This document shows, one piece after another, positions 27,451 to 36,339 of a stretch of DNA of 64,000 nt. The stretch spans positions 124,001 to 188,000 of the forward strand of contig CAVZRO010000001.1 in the NCBI GenBank assembly GCA_963777625.1. The letters run 5' to 3'. Source of the DNA: DATDIC01 sp963777625 (GTDB lineage: Bacteria > Pseudomonadota > Alphaproteobacteria > Acetobacterales > Acetobacteraceae). Below the pieces are notes generated by a model, which saw only the letters and a list, made by a program, of their open reading frames with translations, did no database searches and had not been told where the DNA came from. Numbering within the stretch: position 1 is the first letter of the stretch; the number at the start of each line of letters is the position of its first letter. The position numbers were made by a program, and so were the translations under genes.

Positions 27451-27630
27451 CGTCAGCGGAGCTCCTGTCGTTCGCCGTTCGTGGCATAGCAAGTTCGATA
27501 CCGGCCCGGCGAGTATGCCCATGCTTCGGTCACGGCCGAACCAACGGGGCGATCCCGCCCGCCTCGCAGCGCCTATATTGCGGTTTGGGAGCACTTGCGT
27601 GCCGGGACTCTGTCCATGGGGGACCTGATC

Positions 27631-28314
27631 ATGAGCGATGTGACCGACCTCGCCGTTATTGCCGCGCTGCTGGGTGACCCGGCGCGGGCGGCAATGTTGC
27701 AGGCGCTGATGGATGGCCGGGCGCTGACCGCGAAGGAGCTGGCATTCGCCGCGCATGTGTCGCCGCAGACGGCCAGCGGCCATCTTGCCCGGCTGACCGA
27801 AGCCAACCTGCTGTCGGTCGCCGCGCAGGGCCGGCACCGCTACTTCCGGCTGGCCTCGGCGGCGGTGGCGGAGATGGTGGAGGCAATCATGGCGGTGGCG
27901 TCGCAGACCCGCCCGGAGCCGCGCCGGACGGCGTGGAAGGGCGGCGAGGCGCTGCGCACCGCGCGCACCTGCTACGACCATATCGCCGGCCGGCTGGGGG
28001 TGGCGATCACGGACCGGCTGATCGCATGCGAGCACGTGGTGCTCACGCCGGACGGCGGCGAAGTTACCGAAGCGGGTCTCGGTTTTCTGGGCAGCTTCGG
28101 GGCCGCACCGGAGCCGGGCAAGCGGGTGTTCTGCCGCCCCTGCCTGGACTGGAGCGAGCGCCGGCCGCATCTGGCCGGGCGCGTCGGCGCCGCGATCGCC
28201 TGCCGCTGCTTCGAGCTGGGCTGGCTCACGCGCATGCGGGACAGCCGGGCGGTAACGATCACGTCGGCGGGGCGCAGCGGACTTGCCGACACATTCGGGA
28301 TCGCGCTGGGTTGA
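27631..28314 (+). CDS. ArsR-family winged-helix transcriptional regulator
   Basis: 227 residues. The N-terminal ~95 residues are a winged helix-turn-helix: 'ALLGDPARAAMLQALMDGRALTAKELA', recognition helix 'SPQTASGHLARLTEANLL', and wing 'GRHRYFRLAS'. The C-terminal ~120 residues are an extra domain with several Cys/His ('CEHVVL', 'RVFCRPCLDWSERRPHL', 'CRCFELGW') that could sense a metal or thiol. ATG at 27631 with GGGGGAC upstream; ATG at 27616 is an alternative. Divergent from the acyl-CoA dehydrogenase gene with a ~180-base shared upstream region, the likely operator site. Confidence 0.86.
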   Translation: MSDVTDLAVIAALLGDPARAAMLQALMDGRALTAKELAFAAHVSPQTASGHLARLTEANLLSVAAQGRHRYFRLASAAVAEMVEAIMAVASQTRPEPRRTAWKGGEALRTARTCYDHIAGRLGVAITDRLIACEHVVLTPDGGEVTEAGLGFLGSFGAAPEPGKRVFCRPCLDWSERRPHLAGRVGAAIACRCFELGWLTRMRDSRAVTITSAGRSGLADTFGIALG

Positions 28315-28366
28315 TATTTGCCAGCCGTTCGAGAGGCTGACTCTCGCGGTTGCACGGATCGTCGGC

Positions 28367-28401
28367 GGATTCCCGCCTTCGCGCGCTTTCGCGGGAACGA
28401 C
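28367..28401. repeat. Palindromic repeat family A, variant with extended loop
   Basis: GGATTCCCGCC and GCGGGAACGAC arms, with an extra 'ttcgcgcgctttc' in the loop. Preceded by GTTCGAGAGGCTGACTCTC at 28327, the same lead-in as at 24909 and 60776. It lies between the ArsR-type gene and rnpB. Confidence 0.7.
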
Positions 28402-28464
28402 GGGAGGGCGGCTGGTATACCCCCAGCCTTGACGAACACCGGGTCAGCCAGCCAAGTCTTCTCC

Positions 28465-28852
28465 GCCAGACGGCCGGACGGCCGCTGTCCCCGGGCTCAA
28501 CCCGGGGATCAGAGGAAAGTCCGGGCTCCACGGGAATACGGTGCCGGCTAACGGCCGGCGGGGGCGACCCCAGGGAAAGTGCCACAGAAAACAAACCGCC
28601 CGCACGCCGTCCTGGCCTGCGGGCAAGGGTGAAACGGTGCGGCAAGAGCGCACCGCGCCTCCGGTAACGGAGGCGGCAGGGTAAACCCCACCGGGAGCAA
28701 GACCGAATAGGGGCGGCTGGCCGCAAGGCCAGGGGCATTCCCGCCCCGCCGCCCGGGTTGGTTGCACGAGGCGCGCCGCAAGGCGCGTCCCAGATGAATG
28801 GCCGTCCCGTGCCGAACGGCACGGACAGAACCCGGCTTACAGGCCGTCTGGC
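28465..28852 (+). ncRNA. rnpB: RNase P RNA (bacterial type A)
   Basis: Catalytic RNA that removes 5' leaders from pre-tRNAs. The terminal helix P1 pairs GCCAGACGGCC (28465-28475) with GGCCGTCTGGC (28842-28852). Conserved core blocks in order: GAGGAAAGTCCGGGCTCCA near 28512, 'GGGTGAAACGGTGCGG' with AAGAGCGCACCG near 28630-28655, 'AGGGTAAACCCCACCGGGAG' near 28678, 'AGACCGAATAGGGG', 'AGATGAATGGCCGTC' near 28792, and 'ACAGAACCCGGCTTACAGGC' near 28825. All are diagnostic of rnpB. A TTGACG at 28429 may be its -35 element, though the -10 is weak. Transcription runs toward mraZ; a T-run follows P1 at 28854-28860. Confidence 0.97.
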
Positions 28853-29070
28853 ATTTTTTTCGTCTCACATTTTGTCGTATCCGGCATTTTTTCCCCTTTG
28901 GCTTTTTTTTCCACCGGGCGCCGTTTCGGTTGGCTCGATCACAGTTTCAGAACGAACAGTGAATCCTTGCAACTGTTCTTGACCCGGCCACGACTCCCAC
29001 TCCTACAACCATTCCGGGCAGATGCCAGAAATCGGCCGCAATGTCAGCAATTCGGGTTTATTCCTTTGAC
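28853..29070. other. T-rich intergenic stretch between rnpB and the dcw promoter
   Basis: Contains T-runs at 28854-28860, about 28887-28892 and 28903-28910, then AT-richer sequence up to 29070. Probably ends rnpB transcription. No gene is supported. Confidence 0.45.
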
Positions 29071-29105
29071 GCCCATGCTGTCCCATGTTATCCCATGACA
29101 TCCCA
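29065..29105 (+). promoter_or_regulatory. MraZ box array overlapping the likely dcw promoter
   Basis: Four TGGGN boxes on the minus strand (read as GCCCA at 29071, TCCCA at 29081, 29091 and 29101 on the plus strand) are spaced exactly 10 bp apart. This matches the TGGGN-N5 direct repeats that E. coli MraZ binds to repress its own operon. TTTGAC at 29065-29070 could be a -35 element, with TATCCC or TTATCC around 29088-29094 as a poor -10, so the boxes would cover the promoter. The array lies about 110 bases upstream of the mraZ start. Confidence 0.75.
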
Positions 29106-29214
29106 TTGCTGAACGCTGCGGCGAGCAAACCAATGGGGCAACTGCCACCAGCTAAACGGAGCGGTTCCGGGCAACGGGCTTCTCTCCAACATTCTCGAAG
29201 GGCGAGCCGGTCGG

Positions 29215-29721
29215 ATGACCCATTTCCTGGGCACCCACCAGAACAGGCTGGATGCCAAGGGACGAGTCTCCGTTCCGGCGCCCTTCCGCGCCGCGCTCCG
29301 TGGCGATGGCGAAACCAACGGCCACGGCCCCAACGGCAACGGGCACACCGCTCAGCTCGTGCTGCGCCCGTCGCACCAGCACCCCTGTATCGAGGCCTGG
29401 CCGGTGGCGGAGTTCCAGGCCTTGGCTGAGCCGCTCAACCGGCTCGATCTGTTCAGCGAGGAACATGACGACCTCGCCAGCGCGTTGTATGCCGACGCCT
29501 TCCCTGTCGACTCGGACAAGGAGGGTCGAATCGTCCTGCCGGACCACCTGATCGCGCATGCCGCCCTGCGCGAAGCCGTCGTCTTCATGGGCCTCGGCCG
29601 CATCTTCCAGATCTGGGAACCGGAGGCTGCCGAGCGTCGCCGCGCGGAAGCACGCGACCGCACCCGGGCGCGCCGCCTGACGCTTCCGGGAGCCACTGCT
29701 CCGGGGACCACTGGGGCATGA
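29215..29721 (+). CDS. mraZ: Transcriptional regulator MraZ
   Basis: 168 residues, two AbrB-like halves: 'FLGTHQNRLDAKGRVSVPAPFRAAL' and 'FPVDSDKEGRIVLPDHLIAHAAL'. These carry the D-x-K/E-G-R DNA-binding signature that MraZ uses as an oligomeric ring on tandem TGGGN boxes. An insert 'DGETNGHGPNGNGHTAQ' lengthens the first half, and the C-terminus has a basic/Arg-rich tail. First gene of the dcw cluster; its own operator is visible upstream. The stop overlaps the rsmH start as ATGA. Confidence 0.96.
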   Translation: MTHFLGTHQNRLDAKGRVSVPAPFRAALRGDGETNGHGPNGNGHTAQLVLRPSHQHPCIEAWPVAEFQALAEPLNRLDLFSEEHDDLASALYADAFPVDSDKEGRIVLPDHLIAHAALREAVVFMGLGRIFQIWEPEAAERRRAEARDRTRARRLTLPGATAPGTTGA

Positions 29722-30728
29722 CCGGTCATCGTCCCGTCATGCTGCCGGAAATGCTGGCCACGCTGGCCCCGCGGGATGGTGGCAAGTATCTTGATGGCAC
29801 GTTCGGCGGCGGCGGCTATGCGGCCGCCATCCTGGAATCGTGCCGCTGCACCCTGTGGGCGATCGACCGCGACCCCGATGCCATCGCCCGCGGCGCCGCT
29901 CTCGCCGCACGGTTTCCCGGCCGTCTTCATCTGCTGCACGGGCGCTTTGGCGACATGCTCAGCCTGCTCGGCCAGCACGGCACCGACGCACTGGACGGGA
30001 TCGTGCTCGATCTGGGGGTTTCGTCCTTCCAGCTCGACGAGCCGACACGCGGCTTCTCCTTCCGTGCCGAGGGCCCGCTCGACATGCGCATGGGAAACGA
30101 TGGGCCGACCGCGGCCGAGCTCGTCAACCACCTGCCTGAACGCGATCTCGCCGACCTGCTGCACGAGCTGGGGGAGGAACGGGCGGCGCGCCGCATCGCC
30201 CGCGCCATCGTCGCCGCGCGGGCCGAATCCCCGATCACCACCACCGGGCGCCTCGCGTCGATCATCCGCCGTGTGCTGCCAGCCGACCGGTCCGGCATCG
30301 ATCCGGCAACACGCAGCTTCCAGGCGCTGCGCATCCGCGTGAACGACGAGCTGAACGAGATCGCCCGCGCGCTCGATCACGCCGCCCGCCTGCTTGCCCC
30401 GAGCGGCCGGCTGGTCGTGGTATCGTTCCATTCGCTCGAAGACCGCCTGGTCAAGCGCTTCATGACCGAGGCGTCCGGGCGCGCGCCGCTGCCATCCCGC
30501 CACGACCCGCGCGGGCTGGCGCGCCGCCCCGATGCACGCTTCCACCTGCTGACGCCCAAGCCGCTGCGCCCGTCCGCCGCCGAGACCGCGGTCAATCCGC
30601 GCGCCCGCAGCGGCCGGCTGCGCGCTCTGCAACGCCTCCCCCAGGCGGGACCGGCCGACCGGACCGCCGCCGATAGGACCGCCCCGTACAGGACCGCGCG
30701 GACCGCCCCCGACAGGACCGCCCCATGA
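29718..30728 (+). CDS. rsmH: 16S rRNA (cytosine-1402-N4)-methyltransferase
   Basis: SAM-dependent enzyme that N4-methylates C1402 of 16S rRNA. 'HRPVMLPEMLATLAPRDGG', 'YLDGTFGGGGYAAAIL' (SAM loop), 'AIDRDPDAI', 'LDLGVSSFQLDEPTRGFSF' and 'RGPLDMRM'-type block ('GPLDMRMGND') are all diagnostic. The C-terminal 'FHSLEDRLVKRFM' is also conserved. 336 residues, slightly long because the last ~30 residues are a degenerate 'DRTAP' repeat tail that looks like translated short tandem DNA. Overlaps mraZ and ftsL as ATGA on both sides. Confidence 0.97.
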   Translation: MTGHRPVMLPEMLATLAPRDGGKYLDGTFGGGGYAAAILESCRCTLWAIDRDPDAIARGAALAARFPGRLHLLHGRFGDMLSLLGQHGTDALDGIVLDLGVSSFQLDEPTRGFSFRAEGPLDMRMGNDGPTAAELVNHLPERDLADLLHELGEERAARRIARAIVAARAESPITTTGRLASIIRRVLPADRSGIDPATRSFQALRIRVNDELNEIARALDHAARLLAPSGRLVVVSFHSLEDRLVKRFMTEASGRAPLPSRHDPRGLARRPDARFHLLTPKPLRPSAAETAVNPRARSGRLRALQRLPQAGPADRTAADRTAPYRTARTAPDRTAP

Positions 30729-31480
30729 TCCGCCCGGTGACCTGCGTCTGCTTCCTGCTCGCCTGCGGCTCCGGCCTGTATCTCTATCAGGCCAAGCATC
30801 GGGTGAACGTGCTCGATCAGCAGATCGAGAAAACCATCCGCGCCACCGACACCGTGCGCGAGCAGATCCGCCTGCTGCATGCCGATTGGACGCTGCTCAA
30901 CCAGCCGGACCGGCTGCAGAAGCTGGCCGATCAGTTCCTGGCCCTGAAGACCACCAATCCGGCCCAGTTCACCTCCATGGCCGAACTGGACTCGCGGCTC
31001 CCGCCAGTGCCGCCGCCGCCAGCCCCGGCGCCCGCACCCGCGGTCACCCCTGACGCATCCGCGGCGCCGGCAATCGCATCGGCATCGCCCGAAACCGCCC
31101 CGCCCGCCTCGGTCGCGGCGGCGACATCCCCGGTTGCCCCGGCGCCGGCCGTGCGCACTCGGGTCGCCGACGCGACGCCAGCGGATCACGAGCACCCGCG
31201 CCCCGAGGAGACCCGCGTGGAGCCCCGGCCGGTTCCGCGCATGCCGCCGCGCGTGGCGGTGGCGTCGCTGCCGCATCCCGTGCCGACCCCGTCGCGCATC
31301 CAGCCCCGCGTCATGGAGGCCGCCACCCGCTCCGCCTGGATGCCGCGGCCGATCACGTCCAACGCGGCCTATGTCCCGGCGTCGGCCGTGTCCGGCTCGC
31401 TCCTGGGCATGGCCCATTCGCAGGTGGGCGCGCCGCCGCCGCCGGTGCCGCTCGCCGCCGGCTCCAACGGCGGCAACTGA
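30725..31480 (+). CDS. ftsL: Cell division protein FtsL-like, with long Pro/Ala-rich extension
   Basis: 251 residues. One N-terminal membrane helix ('VTCVCFLLACGSGLYLY', about 5-22) is followed by a short periplasmic coiled coil ('DQQIEKTIRATDTVREQIRLLHADWTLLNQPDRLQKLA'), as in FtsL, which forms the FtsQLB complex. FtsL is usually ~100-130 residues. Here the remaining ~150 residues are Pro/Ala/Val-rich and low-complexity ('PPVPPPPAPAPAPAV'), ending 'LAAGSNGGN'. Gene position between rsmH and ftsI supports the call. Starts within the rsmH stop (ATGA). The extension is probably a flexible periplasmic spacer. Confidence 0.88.
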   Translation: MIRPVTCVCFLLACGSGLYLYQAKHRVNVLDQQIEKTIRATDTVREQIRLLHADWTLLNQPDRLQKLADQFLALKTTNPAQFTSMAELDSRLPPVPPPPAPAPAPAVTPDASAAPAIASASPETAPPASVAAATSPVAPAPAVRTRVADATPADHEHPRPEETRVEPRPVPRMPPRVAVASLPHPVPTPSRIQPRVMEAATRSAWMPRPITSNAAYVPASAVSGSLLGMAHSQVGAPPPPVPLAAGSNGGN

Positions 31481-31488
31481 AGCGCACC

Positions 31489-33522
31489 ATGAGCGACGAA
31501 CCCACCAACCCGAAAGCGCCGCCGCCGAACTCGCTGCCACAGCGGGCGCCGCGCACGACCCCCAGCCGCCGCCGCGGCGCCGCCCAGGCCGACGCCGTGC
31601 CGCGCATGGAGAACGTGCGCATCACCGCGCCCGACCTGAAGCGGCGTGCCGCGCTGGAAATCACGCGCACGCGGCTGGTGGTGTCCGCCGCCGGCTTCCT
31701 GGTGCTGTTCCTTGCCGTCGCCCTCAAGCTTGCCGATGCAACCGTCATCCAGCCGCTCAAGCCGCACCGGCCGGAGCGTCCGCTCGCCGCTCTGCTCGCC
31801 CGCCCGCAGAACATGGATGCCGATATGCTCGCCCAGCGGGCGATGATCACCGACCGCAACGGCCAGATCCTCGCCATCTCGCTGCCGACCGCCGAGCTGT
31901 TCGCCGATCCGCGCCAGATCGTCGATCCGGCCGCCATCACGGCGCGGCTACAGCAGGTATTGCCCGATCTCGATGCCGCGGTGGTGCGCCAGCGTCTTTC
32001 GGAGACCGACAAGCAGTTCGTCTTCCTCGATCGCCGCATCACCCCGCAGCAGGAGATCGCGATCAACAATCTCGGTATCCCGGGAATCGATTTCCTGCCG
32101 ACCGAGGAGCGCCACTACCCGATGGGTCGCGTCGCCGCCCACGTGCTGGGTGGGGTGGACGTGGACGAGCACGGCGTCGCCGGGGTGGAGAAATGGTTCG
32201 ACAAGCGGCTGATGACGGATAACAGCCCGCTGCGCCTGTCGCTCGATGTGCGGGTGCAGGGCGTGGTGCGCGACGAGTTGCAGGCGGCGATCGACGAATT
32301 CCACGCCGAGGGCGGCACGGCGGTCATGATGGACGCCGGTACCGGGGAGGTGCTGGCGATGGTGAGCCTGCCCGATTACGACGCCAACGATTTCGGCAAG
32401 GCCGACCCCGACACCCGCTTCAACCGCGCGGTCAGCGGCGCCTACGAACCGGGCAGCACGTTCAAGTTGCAAACCGCCGCCATGGCGCTGGATGACGGGG
32501 TGATCCATATCTGGGATTCGTTCGATACGGTACACCCGATCCATATCGGCCGTTTCACCATCACCGACTTCGAGCCGGCGCACCATAATTTCGAGGTACC
32601 CGAAATCATCGCCTATTCGTCGAATATCGGGGCCTCGCACATCGCCACGCTGGTCGGCGCGGAACGCCAGCGCGACTGGCTGCGGAGGCTCGGCTTCTTC
32701 GTCCGCTCGCCGATCCAGCTTCCGGAATCAGCGTCGCCGATCGTGCAGTCGGCAAAAAGCTGGCAGCTCGCCACGGTGATGACGGTTTCGTTCGGCAACG
32801 GTATCGCGGTGACGCCGATGCAGTTGATGGCCGGCACCGACGCGATCGTCGACGGCGGCATCTACCGCCCGCCGACCCTGCTCGCGCTGCCCGCCGGCAC
32901 CACCGTGCCCGGCGAGCGGGTGATGCAGCCGGAAACCTCCGAGATCATGCGCAAGCTGATGCGGCTGGTGGTCACCGCCGGCACCGGCACACCGGCCAAA
33001 GTTCCCGGCTACCTGGTGGGCGCCAAGACCGGCACCTCGCAGAAGGTGGGAAACCACGGCTACAAGCTGCACCAGAACCTGAGCTCGATGATTGCGGCGT
33101 TCCCGATAACCGCGCCGCGCTACCTTGTGTACGCGATGGTTGACTCGCCGCACGCCACCGCCGCCACGCACGGCTTCACTACCGGCGGCTGGACCGCGGG
33201 GCCGGTGATCCGCAACGTCATCGCGCGAGCGGCACCGATGCTCGGCCTGCTGCCGGCGCCGCCGGACGTGCTGGCGGCGGAGGAGCAGGAAGTGTCCATC
33301 CCGTTGCAGCCGGGCCGGCCGCCACACGCCCCGCTGGCCGGCGCGCCGGTCGCCGTGGCGCCGCCGGGAAAGCTGCTGCGCGCCGCCGAGCCGATCCCGT
33401 CGCTCATGACAACCCCGGCATACCCGCGCGAGGAACGGCGCGGTCCGCGTCAGCCGGTATTGCCGGAACCGCGCTTGCTGCGGACGACCGCAGTGGGAGC
33501 GCCCACCCTTGCGGCTCGCTGA
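31489..33522 (+). CDS. ftsI: Septal peptidoglycan transpeptidase FtsI (PBP3)
   Basis: 677 residues. A cytoplasmic N-terminus of ~60 residues, a membrane helix ('LVVSAAGFLVLFLAVALKLA', about 62-82), the PBP dimer domain, then the penicillin-binding domain. Active-site motifs are SxxK at S323-K326 ('EPGSTFK'), SxN at 377-379 ('YSSN'), and KTG at 513-515 ('AKTGTSQK'). Cross-links glycan strands at the septum with FtsW as the partner glycosyltransferase. A Pro-rich C-terminal tail of ~100 residues ('LQPGRPPHAPLAGAP') extends past the usual end. It begins eight bases after ftsL. Confidence 0.96.
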   Translation: MSDEPTNPKAPPPNSLPQRAPRTTPSRRRGAAQADAVPRMENVRITAPDLKRRAALEITRTRLVVSAAGFLVLFLAVALKLADATVIQPLKPHRPERPLAALLARPQNMDADMLAQRAMITDRNGQILAISLPTAELFADPRQIVDPAAITARLQQVLPDLDAAVVRQRLSETDKQFVFLDRRITPQQEIAINNLGIPGIDFLPTEERHYPMGRVAAHVLGGVDVDEHGVAGVEKWFDKRLMTDNSPLRLSLDVRVQGVVRDELQAAIDEFHAEGGTAVMMDAGTGEVLAMVSLPDYDANDFGKADPDTRFNRAVSGAYEPGSTFKLQTAAMALDDGVIHIWDSFDTVHPIHIGRFTITDFEPAHHNFEVPEIIAYSSNIGASHIATLVGAERQRDWLRRLGFFVRSPIQLPESASPIVQSAKSWQLATVMTVSFGNGIAVTPMQLMAGTDAIVDGGIYRPPTLLALPAGTTVPGERVMQPETSEIMRKLMRLVVTAGTGTPAKVPGYLVGAKTGTSQKVGNHGYKLHQNLSSMIAAFPITAPRYLVYAMVDSPHATAATHGFTTGGWTAGPVIRNVIARAAPMLGLLPAPPDVLAAEEQEVSIPLQPGRPPHAPLAGAPVAVAPPGKLLRAAEPIPSLMTTPAYPREERRGPRQPVLPEPRLLRTTAVGAPTLAAR

Positions 33523-34975
33523 GATCATGCAGGCGATCCCGCACCGGCCGCCGTTCTCGGGCTGGCAACAGGCCGCCGGGCTGGACCTGGCCGGCGTAAC
33601 CGCCGACAGCCGGGACGTGCGGCCCGGCTTCCTGTTCGCCGCCTTGCCGGGCGCGCGCGCCGACGGCCGCAGCTTCATCGCCGATGCGGTGGCGCGTGGC
33701 GCGGCAGCCGTGCTGGCGCCGAGCGGCACAGCCTGGCCGCCCGGCGTGCCGCCGCGTCCGCTGCTGGAAGACCCGGAACCGCGCCGCCAGCTCGCCCGGA
33801 TCGCGGCGATGTTCGCCGGAACGCAGCCGGCGGTGGTCGCGGCGGTGACCGGCACCAACGGCAAGACCAGCACGGTGGAATTCCTGCGCCAGATCTGGGC
33901 CGCGCGGTACCAGGCCGCCAGCCTCGGCACGCTCGGCCTCAACGCACCCGGCTTCGCCGCCGGCCCCGGCCTCACCACGCCCGACCCGGTCCGCCTCGCC
34001 GCAACGCTCGCCCGTTTGGCGAAAGCCGGCATCCGGCACGCGGCCATGGAAGCGTCGTCGCACGGCCTGCACCAGTACCGGCTGGACGGCGTGCGTCTGT
34101 CCGCGGCGGGCTTCACCAACCTCACCCGCGACCATCTCGACTATCACGGCACCGAGGCCGCCTACCGTGCCGCCAAGCTGCGCCTGTTCGCCGAACTGCT
34201 GCCCGCCGGCGCCCCGGCAATCGCCAATGGCGACATGGACCCGGCGACCCTGGCCGCACTGCGCGAGATTGCCGACGCCCGCCGGCTCGACCTGCGCACG
34301 GTCGGCGAAGCCGGCTCGGCGATTCGCCTGATCGCGGTCAGTCCGCGTCCGGACGGTCAGGATCTGGAGGTCCGCACCGGCAAGGGCTCGCGCCACATTC
34401 CGCTGCCCCTGCCGGGCCGGTTCCAGGCCGAGAACGCCCTGCTCGCCGCCGCCCTCGCCGACGCCCTCGGGCAGCCGGACGCACTCGACCGGCTGGCCGC
34501 CTTGACCGGCGTGCGCGGGCGGATGGAACGCGCCGCCCGGTTTCCCAACGGCGCCGCCGCCTATGTGGACTACGCCCACACGCCCGACGCGCTCGATCGG
34601 CTGCTGCGCGCGCTGCGGCCGCATGCCGCCGGCCGGCTGCTTGTGGTGTTCGGTGCCGGCGGCGACCGCGACCGTGGCAAGCGCCCGCTGATGGGCGCCG
34701 CGGCCGCGCGCCATGCCGACCTGGTGATCGTCACCGACGACAATCCGCGCTCCGAGGACCCGGCGGCGATCCGTGCGGCGGTCCTGGCCGGTTGCCCCGG
34801 CGCGCGGGAGATCGGCGATCGTGCCCGCGCCATCGAAGCCGGCCTTAACGCGCTGGGTACCGGCGACGTGCTGGCGGTGGCCGGCAAAGGCCACGAGCAG
34901 GGCCAGGAGGTCGCTGGTACCATCATCCCGTTCGACGATGCCGGCGTGATCCGCGCATTGGCAGGTGCCGCATGA
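33509..34975 (+). CDS. murE: UDP-MurNAc-L-Ala-D-Glu:meso-diaminopimelate ligase
   Basis: Adds the third stem-peptide residue. 488 residues; N-terminal UDP-binding domain, central ATPase with P-loop 'VTGTNGKTSTVEFLRQ', and a C-terminal domain with 'DDNPRSEDP'. The D-N-P-R motif marks meso-DAP rather than lysine specificity. 'HTPDALDRLLRALRP' precedes it. A TTG start at 33509 overlaps ftsI by 14 bases and gives 'MRLAEIM'; ATG at 33527 is the alternative and would give tighter, non-overlapping coupling. Stop overlaps murF start. Confidence 0.96.
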   Translation: MRLAEIMQAIPHRPPFSGWQQAAGLDLAGVTADSRDVRPGFLFAALPGARADGRSFIADAVARGAAAVLAPSGTAWPPGVPPRPLLEDPEPRRQLARIAAMFAGTQPAVVAAVTGTNGKTSTVEFLRQIWAARYQAASLGTLGLNAPGFAAGPGLTTPDPVRLAATLARLAKAGIRHAAMEASSHGLHQYRLDGVRLSAAGFTNLTRDHLDYHGTEAAYRAAKLRLFAELLPAGAPAIANGDMDPATLAALREIADARRLDLRTVGEAGSAIRLIAVSPRPDGQDLEVRTGKGSRHIPLPLPGRFQAENALLAAALADALGQPDALDRLAALTGVRGRMERAARFPNGAAAYVDYAHTPDALDRLLRALRPHAAGRLLVVFGAGGDRDRGKRPLMGAAAARHADLVIVTDDNPRSEDPAAIRAAVLAGCPGAREIGDRARAIEAGLNALGTGDVLAVAGKGHEQGQEVAGTIIPFDDAGVIRALAGAA

Positions 34976-36339
34976 CCGCGCCGCTATGGACCGCCGGCGA
35001 TCTGCTGGAAGCCACCGGCGGCGAATTGCGCGCGCCCTTCGCCGCTACCGGCGTGTCCATCGACACCCGCACCCTGCTGCCCGGCGACCTGTTCGTCGCC
35101 TTGTGTACCGAAACCGGCGATGGCCATGACTACGTCCCCGCGGCACTCGCCAAGGGGGCCGCAGGCTGCATGGTGCACTGGGAAATGACCGGCCGTGCGC
35201 TGATCGTGGACGACACGCTGGCCGGCCTCGCCCGCATGGGCGGCTACGCCCGCGCCCGCTTCACCGGCCGGCTGGCCGCCATCACCGGCAGCGTCGGCAA
35301 GACGACCACCAAGGAAATGCTGCGCATCATCCTGGCGGCGCAGGCGCCCACCCATGCCGCCGTCGCTTCCTACAACAACCAGTGGGGCCTGCCGCTCACG
35401 CTCGCTCGCATGCCGCCCGGCGCCACGTTCTGCGTCGCCGAGATCGGCATGAACCATGCCGGGGAGATCGAACCGCTCGCCCGCCTCGCCCGCCCGCATC
35501 TCGCGCTGATCACCACGATCGAAAACGCGCATATCGGCCATCTGGGCAGCATCGAGGCGATCGCCGCCGAAAAAGCCGCGCTGCTGCACGGCCTGGAGCC
35601 CGATGGCATCGCCGTGCTGCCAGCCGATTCGCCCCACCTGCCGGGTCTGCGCCTCGCCGCCGGCCGCGCCCGGATCATCACGTTCGGCACCGATCCGCTG
35701 GCCGACGCCCGGCTGGTTTCCGCCGCGACCGACGCCGATGGCACCGATGTCGCCGTCGATCTGGCCGGCGTTGCCGCGCGCTGCCGTCTCGCGGCGCCCG
35801 GCCGGCACATGGCGATGAACGCGCTGGCGGCACTGACGGCCGCCGCGGCACTCGGCGTGCCGCCCGCCGCGGCCGCCGACGCGCTGAACGGCTTCGTCCC
35901 CATGGTCGGTCGCGGCGCGCGGCGGCAGATCGATCTGCCCGGCGGCACCGTCGTGCTGCTGGACGAAAGTTACAACGGCAACGGCGTGTCGATGCGCGCG
36001 GCTTTGTCCGTGCTGCGCCTGCTGCCGGGCACCCGCCGCATCGCGGTGCTGGGCGACATGCTGGAGCTAGGCGGCACGGCGGAGGCGGAGCACATCGCGC
36101 TAGCCGACAGCGTCGCTGCCTCGGCCGACAAGCTGTTCGCCTGCGGGCCATTGATGCGGAACCTGTACGATGCGGTCCCGCCCGGCCTGCGCGGCGCCCA
36201 CGTGCCGGATTCCGCCGCGCTCGCCGAGATCATCGGCGCGGTGATCCGACCGGGCGACGCCGTCCTGGTCAAGGGCAGCCTGGGCACCCGCATGAAGCTG
36301 GTGGTCGCTGCCCTCGATCGTCTCGCGGAGCCGGCCTGA
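34972..36339 (+). CDS. murF: UDP-MurNAc-tripeptide:D-Ala-D-Ala ligase
   Basis: Adds the D-Ala-D-Ala dipeptide to complete UDP-MurNAc-pentapeptide. 455 residues. 'GVSIDTRTLLPGDLFVAL' (UDP-binding domain), ATP loop 'ITGSVGKTTTKEMLRIIL', then 'NNQWGLPLTLARMPP' and 'EIGMNHAGEIEPL', 'TTIENAHIGHLGS', and the C-terminal 'LLDESYNGNGVSMRAAL' are diagnostic. ATG at 34972 overlaps the murE stop (ATGA), and its stop overlaps mraY (TGATG), so translation is coupled. Confidence 0.96.
   Translation: MTAPLWTAGDLLEATGGELRAPFAATGVSIDTRTLLPGDLFVALCTETGDGHDYVPAALAKGAAGCMVHWEMTGRALIVDDTLAGLARMGGYARARFTGRLAAITGSVGKTTTKEMLRIILAAQAPTHAAVASYNNQWGLPLTLARMPPGATFCVAEIGMNHAGEIEPLARLARPHLALITTIENAHIGHLGSIEAIAAEKAALLHGLEPDGIAVLPADSPHLPGLRLAAGRARIITFGTDPLADARLVSAATDADGTDVAVDLAGVAARCRLAAPGRHMAMNALAALTAAAALGVPPAAAADALNGFVPMVGRGARRQIDLPGGTVVLLDESYNGNGVSMRAALSVLRLLPGTRRIAVLGDMLELGGTAEAEHIALADSVAASADKLFACGPLMRNLYDAVPPGLRGAHVPDSAALAEIIGAVIRPGDAVLVKGSLGTRMKLVVAALDRLAEPA

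Noticed and set aside
32728..34894. Long minus-strand open frames opposite ftsI and murE
   Set aside because: Shadow frames of conserved dcw genes, with no recognisable domain or ribosome-binding site.
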